Shown here: in pieces, positions 19,569 to 27,987 of the stretch
Layout of the letters: every line of letters begins with the position of its first letter
Numbering within the stretch: the stretch's first letter is position 1
Assembly: GCA_020638575.1 (NCBI GenBank)
Contig: JACKIH010000003.1
Location: 663,501 to 727,500, forward strand
Reading direction: 5' to 3'
Source of the DNA: Rhodospirillaceae bacterium
GTDB lineage: Bacteria > Pseudomonadota > Alphaproteobacteria > DSM-16000 > Inquilinaceae
Length of the DNA: 64,000 nt
The notes under the pieces: generated by a model
Database searches by the model: none
The model's input: only the letters and a program-made list of their open reading frames with translations
What the model was told of the DNA's origin: nothing
Position numbers and translations under genes: made by a program

Positions 19569-20201
19569 ATGGGGAGTGAACCGCAGCGCGTGCCCGGCTC
19601 GTGCGAGGTGATTGGAGATCCCGACCGCAGGCATTTCAGCCACATGTGGAAGCTGGTGAAGCTGGCCAGCCTGAGCGCGCCGTTCCTGAAGGAAACCTGG
19701 GCGGTGTTCTCGGACGAGCTGATCATCGGCCTCTACTGGGAAGAAAGCACCTTCCGCAACCGCCCCCAGTACAGCCGGACGTGCCAGCAGGTGGGCCCCG
19801 CCTTCGGCTTCGGCCAGGTGGAACCATCCGGGTTCAACCCCTACCGGGCGCTCACCCAGCACAAGCCGCCTTTCAGCAACGTCCGCCAAGTGATTACGCG
19901 GGAAGACTGGGGGGCCGCCCTGTCCATGCGCATGCTCCACTACCTCTTCACGGAAAACCCCGGCAAGCGCGACAAGATGCACGCGCTGAAGAGCTACGGG
20001 ACAGCATTCGGCGATCCGGAGCGGCTGGCCAAGATCGATGGCTGGCTGAAGTGCGAGCAGATCCTGAAGGCCGCCAAGCGCACCCACAAGACGGCGGACG
20101 GCTACTGGCTACCGCCCGCCAAGGTGATCGAACAGGCGCTGCTGGCCGCCAAGCCCAACTCCGATGCGCTGATTGCCGAAGTGCTGACCGGCATCCCCTG
20201 A
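19569..20201 (+). CDS. Hypothetical protein with lysozyme-fold-like motifs
   Basis: A 210-aa protein with no clear family assignment. The stretch LIIGLYWEESTFRNR (Glu58/Glu59-Ser60-Thr-Phe62) followed about 20 residues later by FGFGQVEPSGFNPY (Gly-Phe-Gly-Gln at 80-83) resembles the ES-x-F and G-x-x-Q motifs of lytic transglycosylases and related lysozyme-fold proteins. No signal peptide is visible at the chosen ATG (19569); longer in-frame starts from 19464 add a low-quality Arg-rich tail. It sits 100 bp after purA and 270 bp before the pseudokinase gene, on the same strand. The lack of an export signal argues against wall cleavage in the host unless exported otherwise. Confidence 0.6.
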   Translation: MGSEPQRVPGSCEVIGDPDRRHFSHMWKLVKLASLSAPFLKETWAVFSDELIIGLYWEESTFRNRPQYSRTCQQVGPAFGFGQVEPSGFNPYRALTQHKPPFSNVRQVITREDWGAALSMRMLHYLFTENPGKRDKMHALKSYGTAFGDPERLAKIDGWLKCEQILKAAKRTHKTADGYWLPPAKVIEQALLAAKPNSDALIAEVLTGIP

Positions 20202-20406
20202 GGCAGGGGCCGGACTCCGTTGCCCCCTGGGCCAAGGTGGCCGGTGGCCTCCGCATCCGCAAGCCCAGCGGCGGCGGACTGGTCGTGTTTGATTTCAGAT
20301 AGTTGCACGCCATATCGGAGGTCAGAGCCAAACCGGATCGGCGGCGACCGCGACCCCGCGCCGGTGGCCCGAACGCGCCCGTTAGGCGCCTAAGCTATCC
20401 GGCTTG

Positions 20407-20421
20407 TTAACCATTTCTTAC
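20407..20421 (+). promoter_or_regulatory. CtrA-like box upstream of the pseudokinase gene
   Basis: The sequence TTAACCATTTCTTAC has the TTAA-N7-TTAA spacing of the alphaproteobacterial CtrA site with one mismatch in the second half. It lies 48-62 bp upstream of the pseudokinase start. One-mismatch matches arise by chance in AT-rich stretches (another occurs near 2956), so support is weak. Confidence 0.25.
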
Positions 20422-20468
20422 CCACCGCCCGGCTATCACACCCAAAGACCGAAGGGGTTTTCACCGGG

Positions 20469-22604
20469 ATGGGGGGTATGGCGCCGAGCGATCTCAGCGC
20501 TTTCCTGGCGGGGGAAGATGTTTCGCCGGAAGACGATGCCGTCGCTTCGGCACCGTTTCCCGGCGCACCGCGGGATGACGACGGGCCGGACGCGGCGACT
20601 AGCGGCGTCGGCGGCGATGGCGTGCGCTTCAATGGCCGCTACGAGATCCGCTCCGAACGTCCGCTCAGCCACCTCAGCAGCGTCACCGCCACCGCCTTCC
20701 CGGCCCTCGACAGCCGCGACGCCTCCGCGGAACTGGTGGCCTATGTCTGCCAGACCGGCCTGCCGCCGCGCTGGGACATCCTGGGCGGCCTGCGCGGGCT
20801 CGACAGCCCCGTCAGCGTGCGCGTGGTCGACTACGGCGTCGCCGACTGGCCGCCGGACCGGGTGCGCCGCCCCATCATCGTGATGACCCGGCCGCGCGGC
20901 GAGCCGCTGGTGCGCGCCATCCGCCAGCAGCGCAAGCCGATGCCGGAAGACCGGGTGCAACGCCAGGTGTTGCAGCCGCTTCTGCAGGCGATCTCCGAAC
21001 TGAAGCTGCGCCGCACCTTCCACGGCAGCATCAACCCCACCAACATCTTCCTGCGCGAGGCGGAGGGCGCCACCGCCAAGGCGGTGCTGGGCGAATGCGT
21101 CACCGGACCGCCCGGCTACGGCCAGCCCCTGCTGTTCGAGCCCATCGAGCGCGGTCTCGCCATGCCGGTGGGCCGCGGCGTCGGATCCATGGCCGACGAT
21201 GTCTACGCCATCGGCGTCACCCTGCTGTTTCTCGTCGCCGGCCAGCTTGCCATCGCCCAGCAGGACGACCGCGCCATCCTCGACGCCAAGATCGACCGCG
21301 GCAGCTTCACTGCCCTGTCGGCCGATGTCCGCATGTCGCCCGGCATGGCGGAGCTGCTGCGCGGCATGCTGGCCGACGAGCCGGACAGCCGCTGGACCGC
21401 CACCGACATCGAAATGTGGGTCGACGGCCGCCGCCAGGCCGGCCGCCAGCCCCTGCAGCCGCGCCGCGCGGCCCGCTCCTACAACATGGACGGCCACGAG
21501 TGCTGGACGGCCCGGTCGTTGGCCGCCCAGATGGCGCGCAAGCCGGACAAGGCCATCAGCGCGCTGGAAAGCGGCGAGATCGCCCACTGGCTGCGCCGCA
21601 GCCTCGACGATCCCGCCCTGGTGGACCGCCTGGAAGAGGCCGACCGCGGCGCCCGCTCCGGCCGCGGCGGCACCTACGAGGACCGGCGGCTCGCCCGCAG
21701 CCTGATGGCGCTGGATCCCATCGCCCCCATCCGCTTCAAGGGCAAGGCGATCATGCCGACCGGCCTGGGATCGGCCCTCGCCGAAGCCTATATCCGCGGC
21801 TCCGGCACCCAGGAAATCGCGGAGATGATCACCGCCCAGCTCCCGCTGTGCTGGGTGAACAGCCAGCCGGCCTTTCTGCCGGAATTCGCCCCCCTGACCA
21901 GCCAGCTCGACACCGCGCGCGGCCACCTGGAACGCCCGGTGCTCGGCAGCGGCCTGGAACGCGTGCTCTACGAACTCAACCCGGCGATCCATTGCATGGG
22001 CCCCTCGGTGGAGATCTTCTGCTGCCGCGACCTGAATTCGCTGGTGCAGGCGCTGGACGACGTGGCCGGGCGGCCGGGGCGCCCGCCGCAACCCTTCGAC
22101 CGGCACGTGGCGGCATTCATCCTGTCGCGCCACAACCGCATCAAGGAGAAGGTGTTTACGGCACTCACCGGCGATCCCAAGAGTTCCGAGCGGGGGCTTG
22201 CCTTCCTGTCTCTGCTGTCGGAGCTGCAACGGGAAACCCGCTTGCGCAAGCTCGCCAACCTGGCGGGCTGGGCGGTAACGCAGGTCGGCCCCGTGCTGGA
22301 ACAGTTCCACAGCCGCTCGCTGCGCGAAAAGGTGCGCGACCACATCGAAAAGGAATCCAAACAGGGCGACCTGCGCCGCCTGCTGCAGGTGCTGACCAAC
22401 GTCAGCCTGCTGAAGAAGGACGCCGCGGCCTTCCGCCTCGCCCAGCGCGACTACCTGGCGGTCACCCAGCAGATTGCGCTGCGCGAGCGCGGGTTGAGCC
22501 AGGACGGCAGGCTGGCGGCCGACTTCGGGCGCCAGGTGGCAGCCCTGATCGGCGGTCTCCTGGCGGCGGTGATGGTCGTCGTGGTCGTGCTGATGCAAGC
22601 CTGA
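20469..22604 (+). CDS. Tail-anchored protein-kinase-like protein (pseudokinase)
   Basis: A 711-aa protein with a eukaryotic-type kinase-like domain at about residues 55-330. The catalytic loop reads FHGSINPTNIFL: His185 and Asn192 align, but the catalytic Asp is Ser187 and the usual Lys is Asn189. The DFG position reads LGEC (207-210), and no clear VAIK lysine is visible in the N lobe. The later DDVYAIGVTLLFLVAG (243-258) matches subdomain IX. After it comes a roughly 350-residue helical region of unknown fold, and a C-terminal transmembrane helix (about 690-709), which would leave the bulk of the protein in the cytoplasm. The membrane-protein gene 19 bp downstream is likely cotranscribed. 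It probably acts as a scaffold rather than a kinase; that is inference. Confidence 0.75.
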   Translation: MGGMAPSDLSAFLAGEDVSPEDDAVASAPFPGAPRDDDGPDAATSGVGGDGVRFNGRYEIRSERPLSHLSSVTATAFPALDSRDASAELVAYVCQTGLPPRWDILGGLRGLDSPVSVRVVDYGVADWPPDRVRRPIIVMTRPRGEPLVRAIRQQRKPMPEDRVQRQVLQPLLQAISELKLRRTFHGSINPTNIFLREAEGATAKAVLGECVTGPPGYGQPLLFEPIERGLAMPVGRGVGSMADDVYAIGVTLLFLVAGQLAIAQQDDRAILDAKIDRGSFTALSADVRMSPGMAELLRGMLADEPDSRWTATDIEMWVDGRRQAGRQPLQPRRAARSYNMDGHECWTARSLAAQMARKPDKAISALESGEIAHWLRRSLDDPALVDRLEEADRGARSGRGGTYEDRRLARSLMALDPIAPIRFKGKAIMPTGLGSALAEAYIRGSGTQEIAEMITAQLPLCWVNSQPAFLPEFAPLTSQLDTARGHLERPVLGSGLERVLYELNPAIHCMGPSVEIFCCRDLNSLVQALDDVAGRPGRPPQPFDRHVAAFILSRHNRIKEKVFTALTGDPKSSERGLAFLSLLSELQRETRLRKLANLAGWAVTQVGPVLEQFHSRSLREKVRDHIEKESKQGDLRRLLQVLTNVSLLKKDAAAFRLAQRDYLAVTQQIALRERGLSQDGRLAADFGRQVAALIGGLLAAVMVVVVVLMQA

Positions 22605-22623
22605 GCGCGGGGGAAGCGATCCG

Positions 22624-23190
22624 ATGTCCAAGAGCCGAGCCCTCAGCCCCGCCGCCCAGCCGGCCCAGGCCCAGCGGCCGGGCGCACCACCGGCCGCCGC
22701 CGGCCAGGCGCAGGGGCAAGCGCAGGGGCAGCCAAAGCGGCGCTCGTCGACCGGCATGATCGTGCTGTTCGTGATGCTGCTGGTGCCGGCACTCGCCCTC
22801 TTCCTGCCGACGACGGTGGTGTTCCTGCTCGGCATGGCGCCGACGCTGGTGGCTTTCGTGTCCGACCGCGATCCCCAGCACTACGCCGCCGTCACCGTCG
22901 GGCCGCTGAATTTCTGCGGCGTGCTGCCGCTGGAGATGAACCTGTGGCGCGACGGCCATACGATCGACCTGGCCTGGGCAGCACTTGCCGATCCGTTCAA
23001 CTGGCTGTTGATGTACGGGCTCGCCGGGCTCGGCTGGCTGATCTACTTCAGCGTGCCCTCGGTGGTGGCGATCTTCATCGCCCAGCGCCACCAGGCGGAA
23101 GTCCAGCGGCTGCGCGAGCGGCTCGACCGGCTGGAGGAGGAATGGGGCGAGGACGTGACCGGCCGCGCCCCCCTGGTGCCGCCGGGCTAA
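22624..23190 (+). CDS. Membrane protein paired with the pseudokinase
   Basis: A 188-aa protein I do not recognise by name. Residues 1-43 are a Pro/Ala/Gln-rich flexible stretch. Hydrophobic segments follow at about 44-64 (TGMIVLFVMLLVPALALFLP), a likely continuation to about 80, and about 130-158 (LLMYGLAGLGWLIYFSVPSV). The C-terminal 30 residues form a charged coiled-coil-like helix (HQAEVQRLRERLDRLEEEWG). The gene starts 19 bp after the pseudokinase stop. The pairing of a tail-anchored pseudokinase with this small membrane protein suggests a membrane complex. The function is unknown. Confidence 0.75.
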   Translation: MSKSRALSPAAQPAQAQRPGAPPAAAGQAQGQAQGQPKRRSSTGMIVLFVMLLVPALALFLPTTVVFLLGMAPTLVAFVSDRDPQHYAAVTVGPLNFCGVLPLEMNLWRDGHTIDLAWAALADPFNWLLMYGLAGLGWLIYFSVPSVVAIFIAQRHQAEVQRLRERLDRLEEEWGEDVTGRAPLVPPG

Positions 23191-23215
23191 GGCCCGCGCC
23201 GGCCTCAACGCTGCC

Positions 23216-24100
23216 TCAGTTCGCCAGCTTCTGGTCGATGGCAGCGTTCTTGATGGCCTTCTGCAGCTTCTCGAACGCCCGCACCTCGATTTGGCGCACC
23301 CGCTCGCGGCTGATGTTGTACTGCTGGCTCAGGTCCTCCAGCGTCGTCGGGTTGTCGCGCAACCGCCGCTCGGTGAGGATGTGGCGCTCGCGGTCGTTCA
23401 GGTGCTCCATGGCGCTCTTCAGCAATCGGCGGCGCTTGGTCAGCTCTTCGCGGTTGGCGAGCGCGATTTCCTGGCTGTCCTGATCGTCCACCAGCCAATC
23501 CTGCCACTCCCCTTCGCTGTCCGAGCGCAGGGGTGCGTTCAGCGAGTGGTCGGGGCTGGCGAGCCGGCGGTTCATGGTCACCACGTCCTGCTCCGGCACG
23601 TCCAGCGTGGTGGCGATCTTCTCCACCGTCTCCTTCGGCAGGTCGCCGTCCTCGATGGCCTGGAGCTGGCCCTTCAGCTTGCGCAGGTTGAAGAACAGCT
23701 TCTTCTGGGCTGCCGTGGTGCCCATCTTCACCAGCGACCAGCTATGCAGGATGTATTCCTGGATGGCGGCGCGGATCCACCACATGGCGTAGGTGGCCAG
23801 GCGGAAGCCGCGCTCCGGGTCGAAGCGCTTGACCGCCTGCATCATCCCCACATTGCCTTCGGAGATCAGCTCCGACAGCGGCAGGCCGTAGCCGCGGTAG
23901 CCCATGGCGATCTTCGCCACCAGCCTGAGGTGGCTGGTGACCAGCCGGTGGGCCGCTTCCACGTCGCCGTCGTCCTGCCAGGCCTTGGCGAGGGTGAACT
24001 CCTCCTCCGGCTCCAGCATGGGGAACTTGCGGATTTCCTGAAGATATCGGGCCAGATTGCCGCCCGGATCGACGGCGGGAATGCTCGGAACCTGCGCCAT
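23216..24100 (-). CDS. rpoH: RNA polymerase heat-shock sigma factor RpoH (sigma-32)
   Basis: Directs RNA polymerase to heat-shock promoters. The 294-aa protein has region 1.2/2 (ARYLQEIRKFPMLEPEEEFT; SHLRLVAKIAMGYRGYGLPL; LISEGNVGMMQAVKRFDPER), the 2.4 segment RLATYAMWWIRAAIQEYILH, the RpoH box QKKLFFNLRKLK, and region 4 with SRERVRQIEVRAFEKLQ. The RpoH box separates it from RpoD. The ATG at 24100 begins MAQVPSIPA; an upstream extension to 24172 is unlikely. A TTGACA element lies on the minus strand at 24250-24255, just beyond the rluD stop, and may be its -35 hexamer. Confidence 0.96.
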   Translation of the reverse strand: MAQVPSIPAVDPGGNLARYLQEIRKFPMLEPEEEFTLAKAWQDDGDVEAAHRLVTSHLRLVAKIAMGYRGYGLPLSELISEGNVGMMQAVKRFDPERGFRLATYAMWWIRAAIQEYILHSWSLVKMGTTAAQKKLFFNLRKLKGQLQAIEDGDLPKETVEKIATTLDVPEQDVVTMNRRLASPDHSLNAPLRSDSEGEWQDWLVDDQDSQEIALANREELTKRRRLLKSAMEHLNDRERHILTERRLRDNPTTLEDLSQQYNISRERVRQIEVRAFEKLQKAIKNAAIDQKLAN

Positions 24101-24262
24101 GCAGCCGATGGTCTCCTTGCTTCTTGAAGCGGCGTGCGCCGCCGTAAGTTCGGTTCCGGCCCACGTTATCATGGTCCAGCGTCGCCGCCTGCTCTCGCCA
24201 CGGCGGACGGGTCGTCGGCCACCATCGTGGCAACAAACCCCATTGCCACTGTCAAGTATTAC

Positions 24263-25273
24263 TCAAGCGTCGGTGGACAAGTCCTTAATCAGCTCGCGGA
24301 TATCGTCGGGCAGCGGTGCTTCGAAGATCCGCGGCGCGTCGTCGGCCGGGTGGCGCAGCTTCAGGCGTGCGGCGTGCAAAGCCTGGCGGGGAAAGGCACG
24401 GATGGCCTCCGGGTCGGCCATCCGCGGCGCCCGGCCATAGACCCGGTCGCCGATCACGGGATGGCCGATCTGCGCCAGGTGCACACGGATCTGGTGGGTC
24501 CGCCCGGTCTCCAGGCGGCAGTCGACCAGGCTGGCGACACCGACTCGGCGGACCAGCCGGTAGTGGGTGACGGCGGGCTTGCCGCCGGTCACCACGGCCA
24601 TCCGCTGGCGGTCGCGCGGGTGCCGCGCGATGGGCGCATCCACCGTGCCTTCGGTCGGCATGGGGCAGCCGCGCACCACCGCCAGGTACTCGCGCGACAG
24701 GCTGCGGTCGGCGAACTGGGCGGTCAGGTGGTGGTGGGCGGCTTCGGTCTTGGCAGCCACCAGGAGACCGCTGGTGTCCTTGTCCAGCCGGTGGACGATG
24801 CCCGGCCGCGCCACCCCGCCGATGCCCGACAGGCTGGGGCCGCAATGGGCCAGCAGCGCATTCACGAGCGTACCGTCGGGATTGCCGGCGGCCGGGTGCA
24901 CCACCAGGCCGGCCGGCTTGTCGACGACGACGATCCAGTCGTCCTCATGGACGATGCTGAGCGGGATCGCCTGGGGCTGCGGTTCGGCCGCCACCGGTGC
25001 CGGCACCGCCACGGTGAAGGCCAGGCCCTCGGCCACCTTGGCGGCGGGGTCGCCCCACACCCCCCCGGCTGCATCGCGCACCGCCCCCGCCAGGATCAGC
25101 GCCTTCAGCCGCGAGCGGCTGAGCGCCGGCACCGCCTCGGCCAGAAACGCGTCCAACCGCCGGCCTGCACTGCCCGCCTCGACGCTGGCCTGATGCACCG
25201 TCTCCGCGCTAGGAAGGGGAGCCGCGGGCGACAGGTCCGCATCGTCATCCCACGGGACTTCGGACCATGTCAT
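24263..25273 (-). CDS. rluD: RluD-family 23S rRNA pseudouridine synthase
   Basis: Converts uridines in 23S rRNA to pseudouridine. The 336-aa protein has an N-terminal S4-like RNA-binding segment (AGRRLDAFLAEAVPALSRSR) and the catalytic motif HRLDKDTSGLLV with the active-site Asp; QRMAVVTGGKPAVTHYR and TGRTHQIRVHL are also family-typical. The ATG at 25273 is preferred over a GTG at 25279. The start overlaps the start of the divergent DUF6476 gene by 7 bp, and rpoH follows 162 bp downstream. Confidence 0.94.
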   Translation of the reverse strand: MTWSEVPWDDDADLSPAAPLPSAETVHQASVEAGSAGRRLDAFLAEAVPALSRSRLKALILAGAVRDAAGGVWGDPAAKVAEGLAFTVAVPAPVAAEPQPQAIPLSIVHEDDWIVVVDKPAGLVVHPAAGNPDGTLVNALLAHCGPSLSGIGGVARPGIVHRLDKDTSGLLVAAKTEAAHHHLTAQFADRSLSREYLAVVRGCPMPTEGTVDAPIARHPRDRQRMAVVTGGKPAVTHYRLVRRVGVASLVDCRLETGRTHQIRVHLAQIGHPVIGDRVYGRAPRMADPEAIRAFPRQALHAARLKLRHPADDAPRIFEAPLPDDIRELIKDLSTDA

Positions 25274-25560
25274 CGGCACCCCGCTGGTTGAAGGCCGTTA
25301 CCTACGGCATGGGCGCATTGATCGTCGTGCTCACCCTGGTCCTGCTGGGGGAGTTGGGACGCCGCGCCTTCATGACCGCCGAGGACGGCGCGGCAACGGC
25401 GCGCGTGCCTATCGCCCTGGCGGCCGGCGAGCGCATCGCCGGACTTTCCGGCGGCGACCGCCGCACCGTGCTGCTGCTGGAGCGTGCCGACGGCGGCCAG
25501 CGCCTGGTGGTGCTGAACCACGACGACGGCTCGGTAACCGACTGGCCGCTGACGCCCTAG
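25267..25560 (+). CDS. DUF6476-like small membrane protein
   Basis: A 97-aa protein with one N-terminal transmembrane helix (about residues 9-28, VTYGMGALIVVLTLVLLGEL) and a small soluble domain with the pattern ERIAGLSGGDRRTVLLLERA then LVVLNHDDGSVTDW. The gene is divergent from rluD with overlapping start codons. From memory this resembles the small DUF6476 proteins found next to rluD in alphaproteobacteria. The soluble part should lie in the periplasm. Function unknown. Confidence 0.75.
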   Translation: MSSAPRWLKAVTYGMGALIVVLTLVLLGELGRRAFMTAEDGAATARVPIALAAGERIAGLSGGDRRTVLLLERADGGQRLVVLNHDDGSVTDWPLTP

Positions 25561-25572
25561 AGGGCTGCCGCC

Positions 25573-25650
25573 TACGGCGGAGCCGGCTCCGGCCTGCTCC
25601 CCCTCCCGGCCACCCAGCGAGAGTATCCACGGGGTCGCCGGGTGGTGCAG
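25573..25650. repeat. Intergenic hairpin repeat, copy D
   Basis: The plus strand reads GGCGGAGCCGGCTCCGGCC then CTCCCCCTCCCGGCCACCCA, aligning closely with copy A (GGCGGAATCGGTTCCGGCC then CTCTCCCCCGCCTGGCCAC). An imperfect stem joins about 25609-25620 to 25636-25647. It lies between the DUF6476 stop and the convergent threonine dehydratase stop. Confidence 0.6.
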
Positions 25651-25688
25651 CGGACCGCCGCCGAACCGGGTGTCGGGCCCCGCAAATC

Positions 25689-26720
25689 TCACGACGGCCC
25701 ACCCAGCCGCCGCTCCAGCATCTCCCGGCCGGCCGACGCGTAAGTGTGGAAGAGGTCGAGGTCGATGTTGGTGCCGCAGAACACCAGCCCAACCCGCGCG
25801 CCCGCCAGCCGCTCGCGCAGCGGGCCGATCAGGGCTGCGGTGGCCGCCGCCCCCGCCGGCTCCACAGCGAATTTGGTTTCCTGGAAGATCAGCGCCATGG
25901 CTTCGCGCAAGGCATCGTCGTCCACCCGTACCACCTCGTCGACGAAGCGGCGGATCAACCCAAAGCTGTAGGGCAGCGCCAGGGGAGCGCCGAGGCTGTC
26001 GGCAATGGTGGTCACCTTGTCGATGGTCTGGGGCGCGCCCGCGGCCAGGCTGCGGGTGATGGTGTCCGCCCCGAACGGCTCCACCCCCAGCACCTGGCAG
26101 GCGGGGTTCACGCGCTTCACCGCATTGGCCACGCCGGCGATCAGCCCGCCGCCGCCGATCGGCACGACCACGGCCTCCAGCCCCGGCACCTGTTCCATGA
26201 ACTCCAGGCCCAGAGTTGCCGTGCCGAGATTGGTCCAGCGGCCTTCGAAGGGGTGGATGCTGGTACGCCCCTCCTCCTCCGCGATGCGCGCCACCGTGGC
26301 GAAGGCGTCGCCGATGGTGTCCGTCAGGATCACCTCTGCCCCGTAGTCGCGGCACTTGCGCACGCGCAGCGGGCTGGCCGTGCGGATCATCACCACCTTG
26401 GCGGAAATCCCCAGGCTGGCGGCGGTGAAGGCCGCAGCGATGGCATGGTTGCCGGCGGACACGGCGACGATGCCGCGCCGCCGCGTGTCCTCGTCCAGCG
26501 CCAGAGTGGCCAGCAGGGCGCCGCGCGGCTTGAAGGTGCCGGTCACCTGCAGCAGCTCAAGTTTGGCCCACACCTCCGTGCCCGCCGGCACCAGGCGCTC
26601 CAGCAGGCCGCCGCGCCACGGGTGCACCGGCGTGGTCAGCACGCGGTTGCCCAGCAGTGCGCGGGCTTCGCGGATCTCCGCCAGCTCGGGGGCCGTGTCG
26701 GCGCCTTGGACCTGGTCCAT
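25689..26720 (-). CDS. Threonine/serine dehydratase (PLP-dependent)
   Basis: A 343-aa fold-type II pyridoxal-phosphate enzyme. The PLP lysine is in GTFKPRGALL, the phosphate-binding loop is VPIGGGGLIAGVANAV, and AVSAGNHAIAAAFTAASLG is the usual substrate-binding loop. The length matches catabolic threonine dehydratases that lack a C-terminal ACT domain, so feedback control by isoleucine is not expected. Homologues include serine racemases and hydroxyaspartate dehydratases, so the substrate is not fixed. The ATG at 26720 has a GGAGCG-type ribosome-binding site. It starts 11 bp after the FAD oxidoreductase stop and is probably cotranscribed. Confidence 0.88.
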   Translation of the reverse strand: MDQVQGADTAPELAEIREARALLGNRVLTTPVHPWRGGLLERLVPAGTEVWAKLELLQVTGTFKPRGALLATLALDEDTRRRGIVAVSAGNHAIAAAFTAASLGISAKVVMIRTASPLRVRKCRDYGAEVILTDTIGDAFATVARIAEEEGRTSIHPFEGRWTNLGTATLGLEFMEQVPGLEAVVVPIGGGGLIAGVANAVKRVNPACQVLGVEPFGADTITRSLAAGAPQTIDKVTTIADSLGAPLALPYSFGLIRRFVDEVVRVDDDALREAMALIFQETKFAVEPAGAAATAALIGPLRERLAGARVGLVFCGTNIDLDLFHTYASAGREMLERRLGGPS

Positions 26721-26731
26721 CGGTCGCTCCT

Positions 26732-27904
26732 TCAGATCACGTTGCGTTCGGCCAGCGGCCGGCCCTCCAGCACGCGTGCCCAGCCGAGCGGCGACACGTC
26801 GATGGAGCGGCTGGCGCCGGTGGCGATCATTTCCGCGATCGCCCGGCCCACGCCGGCCGCCTGCTGGATGCCGTGGCCGGAAAAGCCGTTGGCGAAGTAG
26901 AGGTTCGCCACCTCCGGATGGAGCCCGAGGATGGCGTTGCAGTCGAGCGTGCTCATCGCATAGTGGCCGGCCCAGGCGCGCAATGGCTTCAACGCCTCGA
27001 AGGCCGGGATGCGGTGGGCCAGTGCCGGCCAGATCTCGTCTTCGAACACCGTGTGGTCGATCTCGAAATCCATGCAGTCGGGGTCGCGGTCCGGCGGCGG
27101 CGAGGTGCCGCAGATGAACTGCTGGCCTTCGGGGCGGACATAGACCCCCGATGGGTCGATCACCATGGGCACCCCGGCCGGGGCCTCGCGGCTTTCGAAG
27201 GTGAACACGAAGCGCTTGCGCGGCCTGACCGGCAGGTCGATGCCCGCCATGGCCGCCACCTCCGCCGCCCGCGGCCCGGCGGCGTTGACCACGGCACCCG
27301 CGGCGATGCGGCTGCCGTCCGCCAGCGACAGCGCGGTCACCCGGTCGCCGTGGCGCTCCAGCCCCACCACCTGGCCATGGACATATTCCGCCCCATGGGC
27401 GCGCGCCTTGCGGCGGAAGGCATGCAGCAGGGCGTAGGCGTCGAACCAGCCCTCCTGCTTCTCGCCATAGGCACCGCCGGCCAGGTCGTCGACGTTGAGC
27501 CACGGGAACCGCTCCGCCAGGGCGGCGGCCGTGAGCAGCGACACGGCGGCCCCGGCGGCGAGCTGGACCGCATGGTTGGCGCGCAGGATCTGCAGGCCGG
27601 CCGGAGTGGCGAGATAGAGGTAGCCTCGCTCCACCAGGTTGATCGGCGGCAACTCGCCGTCCACCGCCAGAGTCTCGTCCGCCCGCCTCAGATAGTCGAA
27701 CCCGAAGCGCGACAGCGCGATGTTCACCGCGGTGGAGAACTGGGTGCGGATGGAGGCGGCCGACCGCGTGGTGGAGCAGTCGCGGTAGGACGGGTCGCGC
27801 TCCACCACCACCACTCGGCCGGTAAAGCCCAATTCAGCCTTCAGGAAGCTCGCCACCGCACTGCCGATGGCAGCTCCGCCGATGATTGCCACATCCGTCG
27901 TCAT
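26732..27904 (-). CDS. FAD-dependent amino-acid/amine oxidoreductase (DAO family)
   Basis: A 390-aa flavoprotein of the glycine/D-amino-acid oxidase family. The N terminus holds the dinucleotide-binding motif VAIIGGAAIGSAVASFLKAE with an acidic VVVVERD end, followed by STTRSAASIRTQFS, and later GAVVNAAGPRAAEVA and a C-terminal FANGFSGHGIQQAAGVGRA FAD-contact segment. The ATG at 27904 is chosen because it begins the beta strand of the nucleotide fold. It lies upstream of, and with, the threonine dehydratase gene, so the pair may degrade an amino or hydroxyamino acid; that is inference. Confidence 0.88.
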   Translation of the reverse strand: MTTDVAIIGGAAIGSAVASFLKAELGFTGRVVVVERDPSYRDCSTTRSAASIRTQFSTAVNIALSRFGFDYLRRADETLAVDGELPPINLVERGYLYLATPAGLQILRANHAVQLAAGAAVSLLTAAALAERFPWLNVDDLAGGAYGEKQEGWFDAYALLHAFRRKARAHGAEYVHGQVVGLERHGDRVTALSLADGSRIAAGAVVNAAGPRAAEVAAMAGIDLPVRPRKRFVFTFESREAPAGVPMVIDPSGVYVRPEGQQFICGTSPPPDRDPDCMDFEIDHTVFEDEIWPALAHRIPAFEALKPLRAWAGHYAMSTLDCNAILGLHPEVANLYFANGFSGHGIQQAAGVGRAIAEMIATGASRSIDVSPLGWARVLEGRPLAERNVI

Positions 27905-27987
27905 GGTATGGTGTATGGTCCCCGCCGAATTGCGTCGATGGACGCCGATCAGAGCTGCCGCCGCGGTGCGCAGCCAAGGCCAGCCCC

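Noticed and set aside
20436..22835. Open frame of 799 codons opposite the pseudokinase gene
   Set aside because: His/Gln/Gly-rich shadow with no domain; the plus-strand frame has kinase-like motifs and a transmembrane tail.
23216..24100. Housekeeping sigma factor RpoD
   Set aside because: The length of 294 aa, the RpoH box QKKLFFNLRK and the lack of region 1.1 mark it as RpoH.
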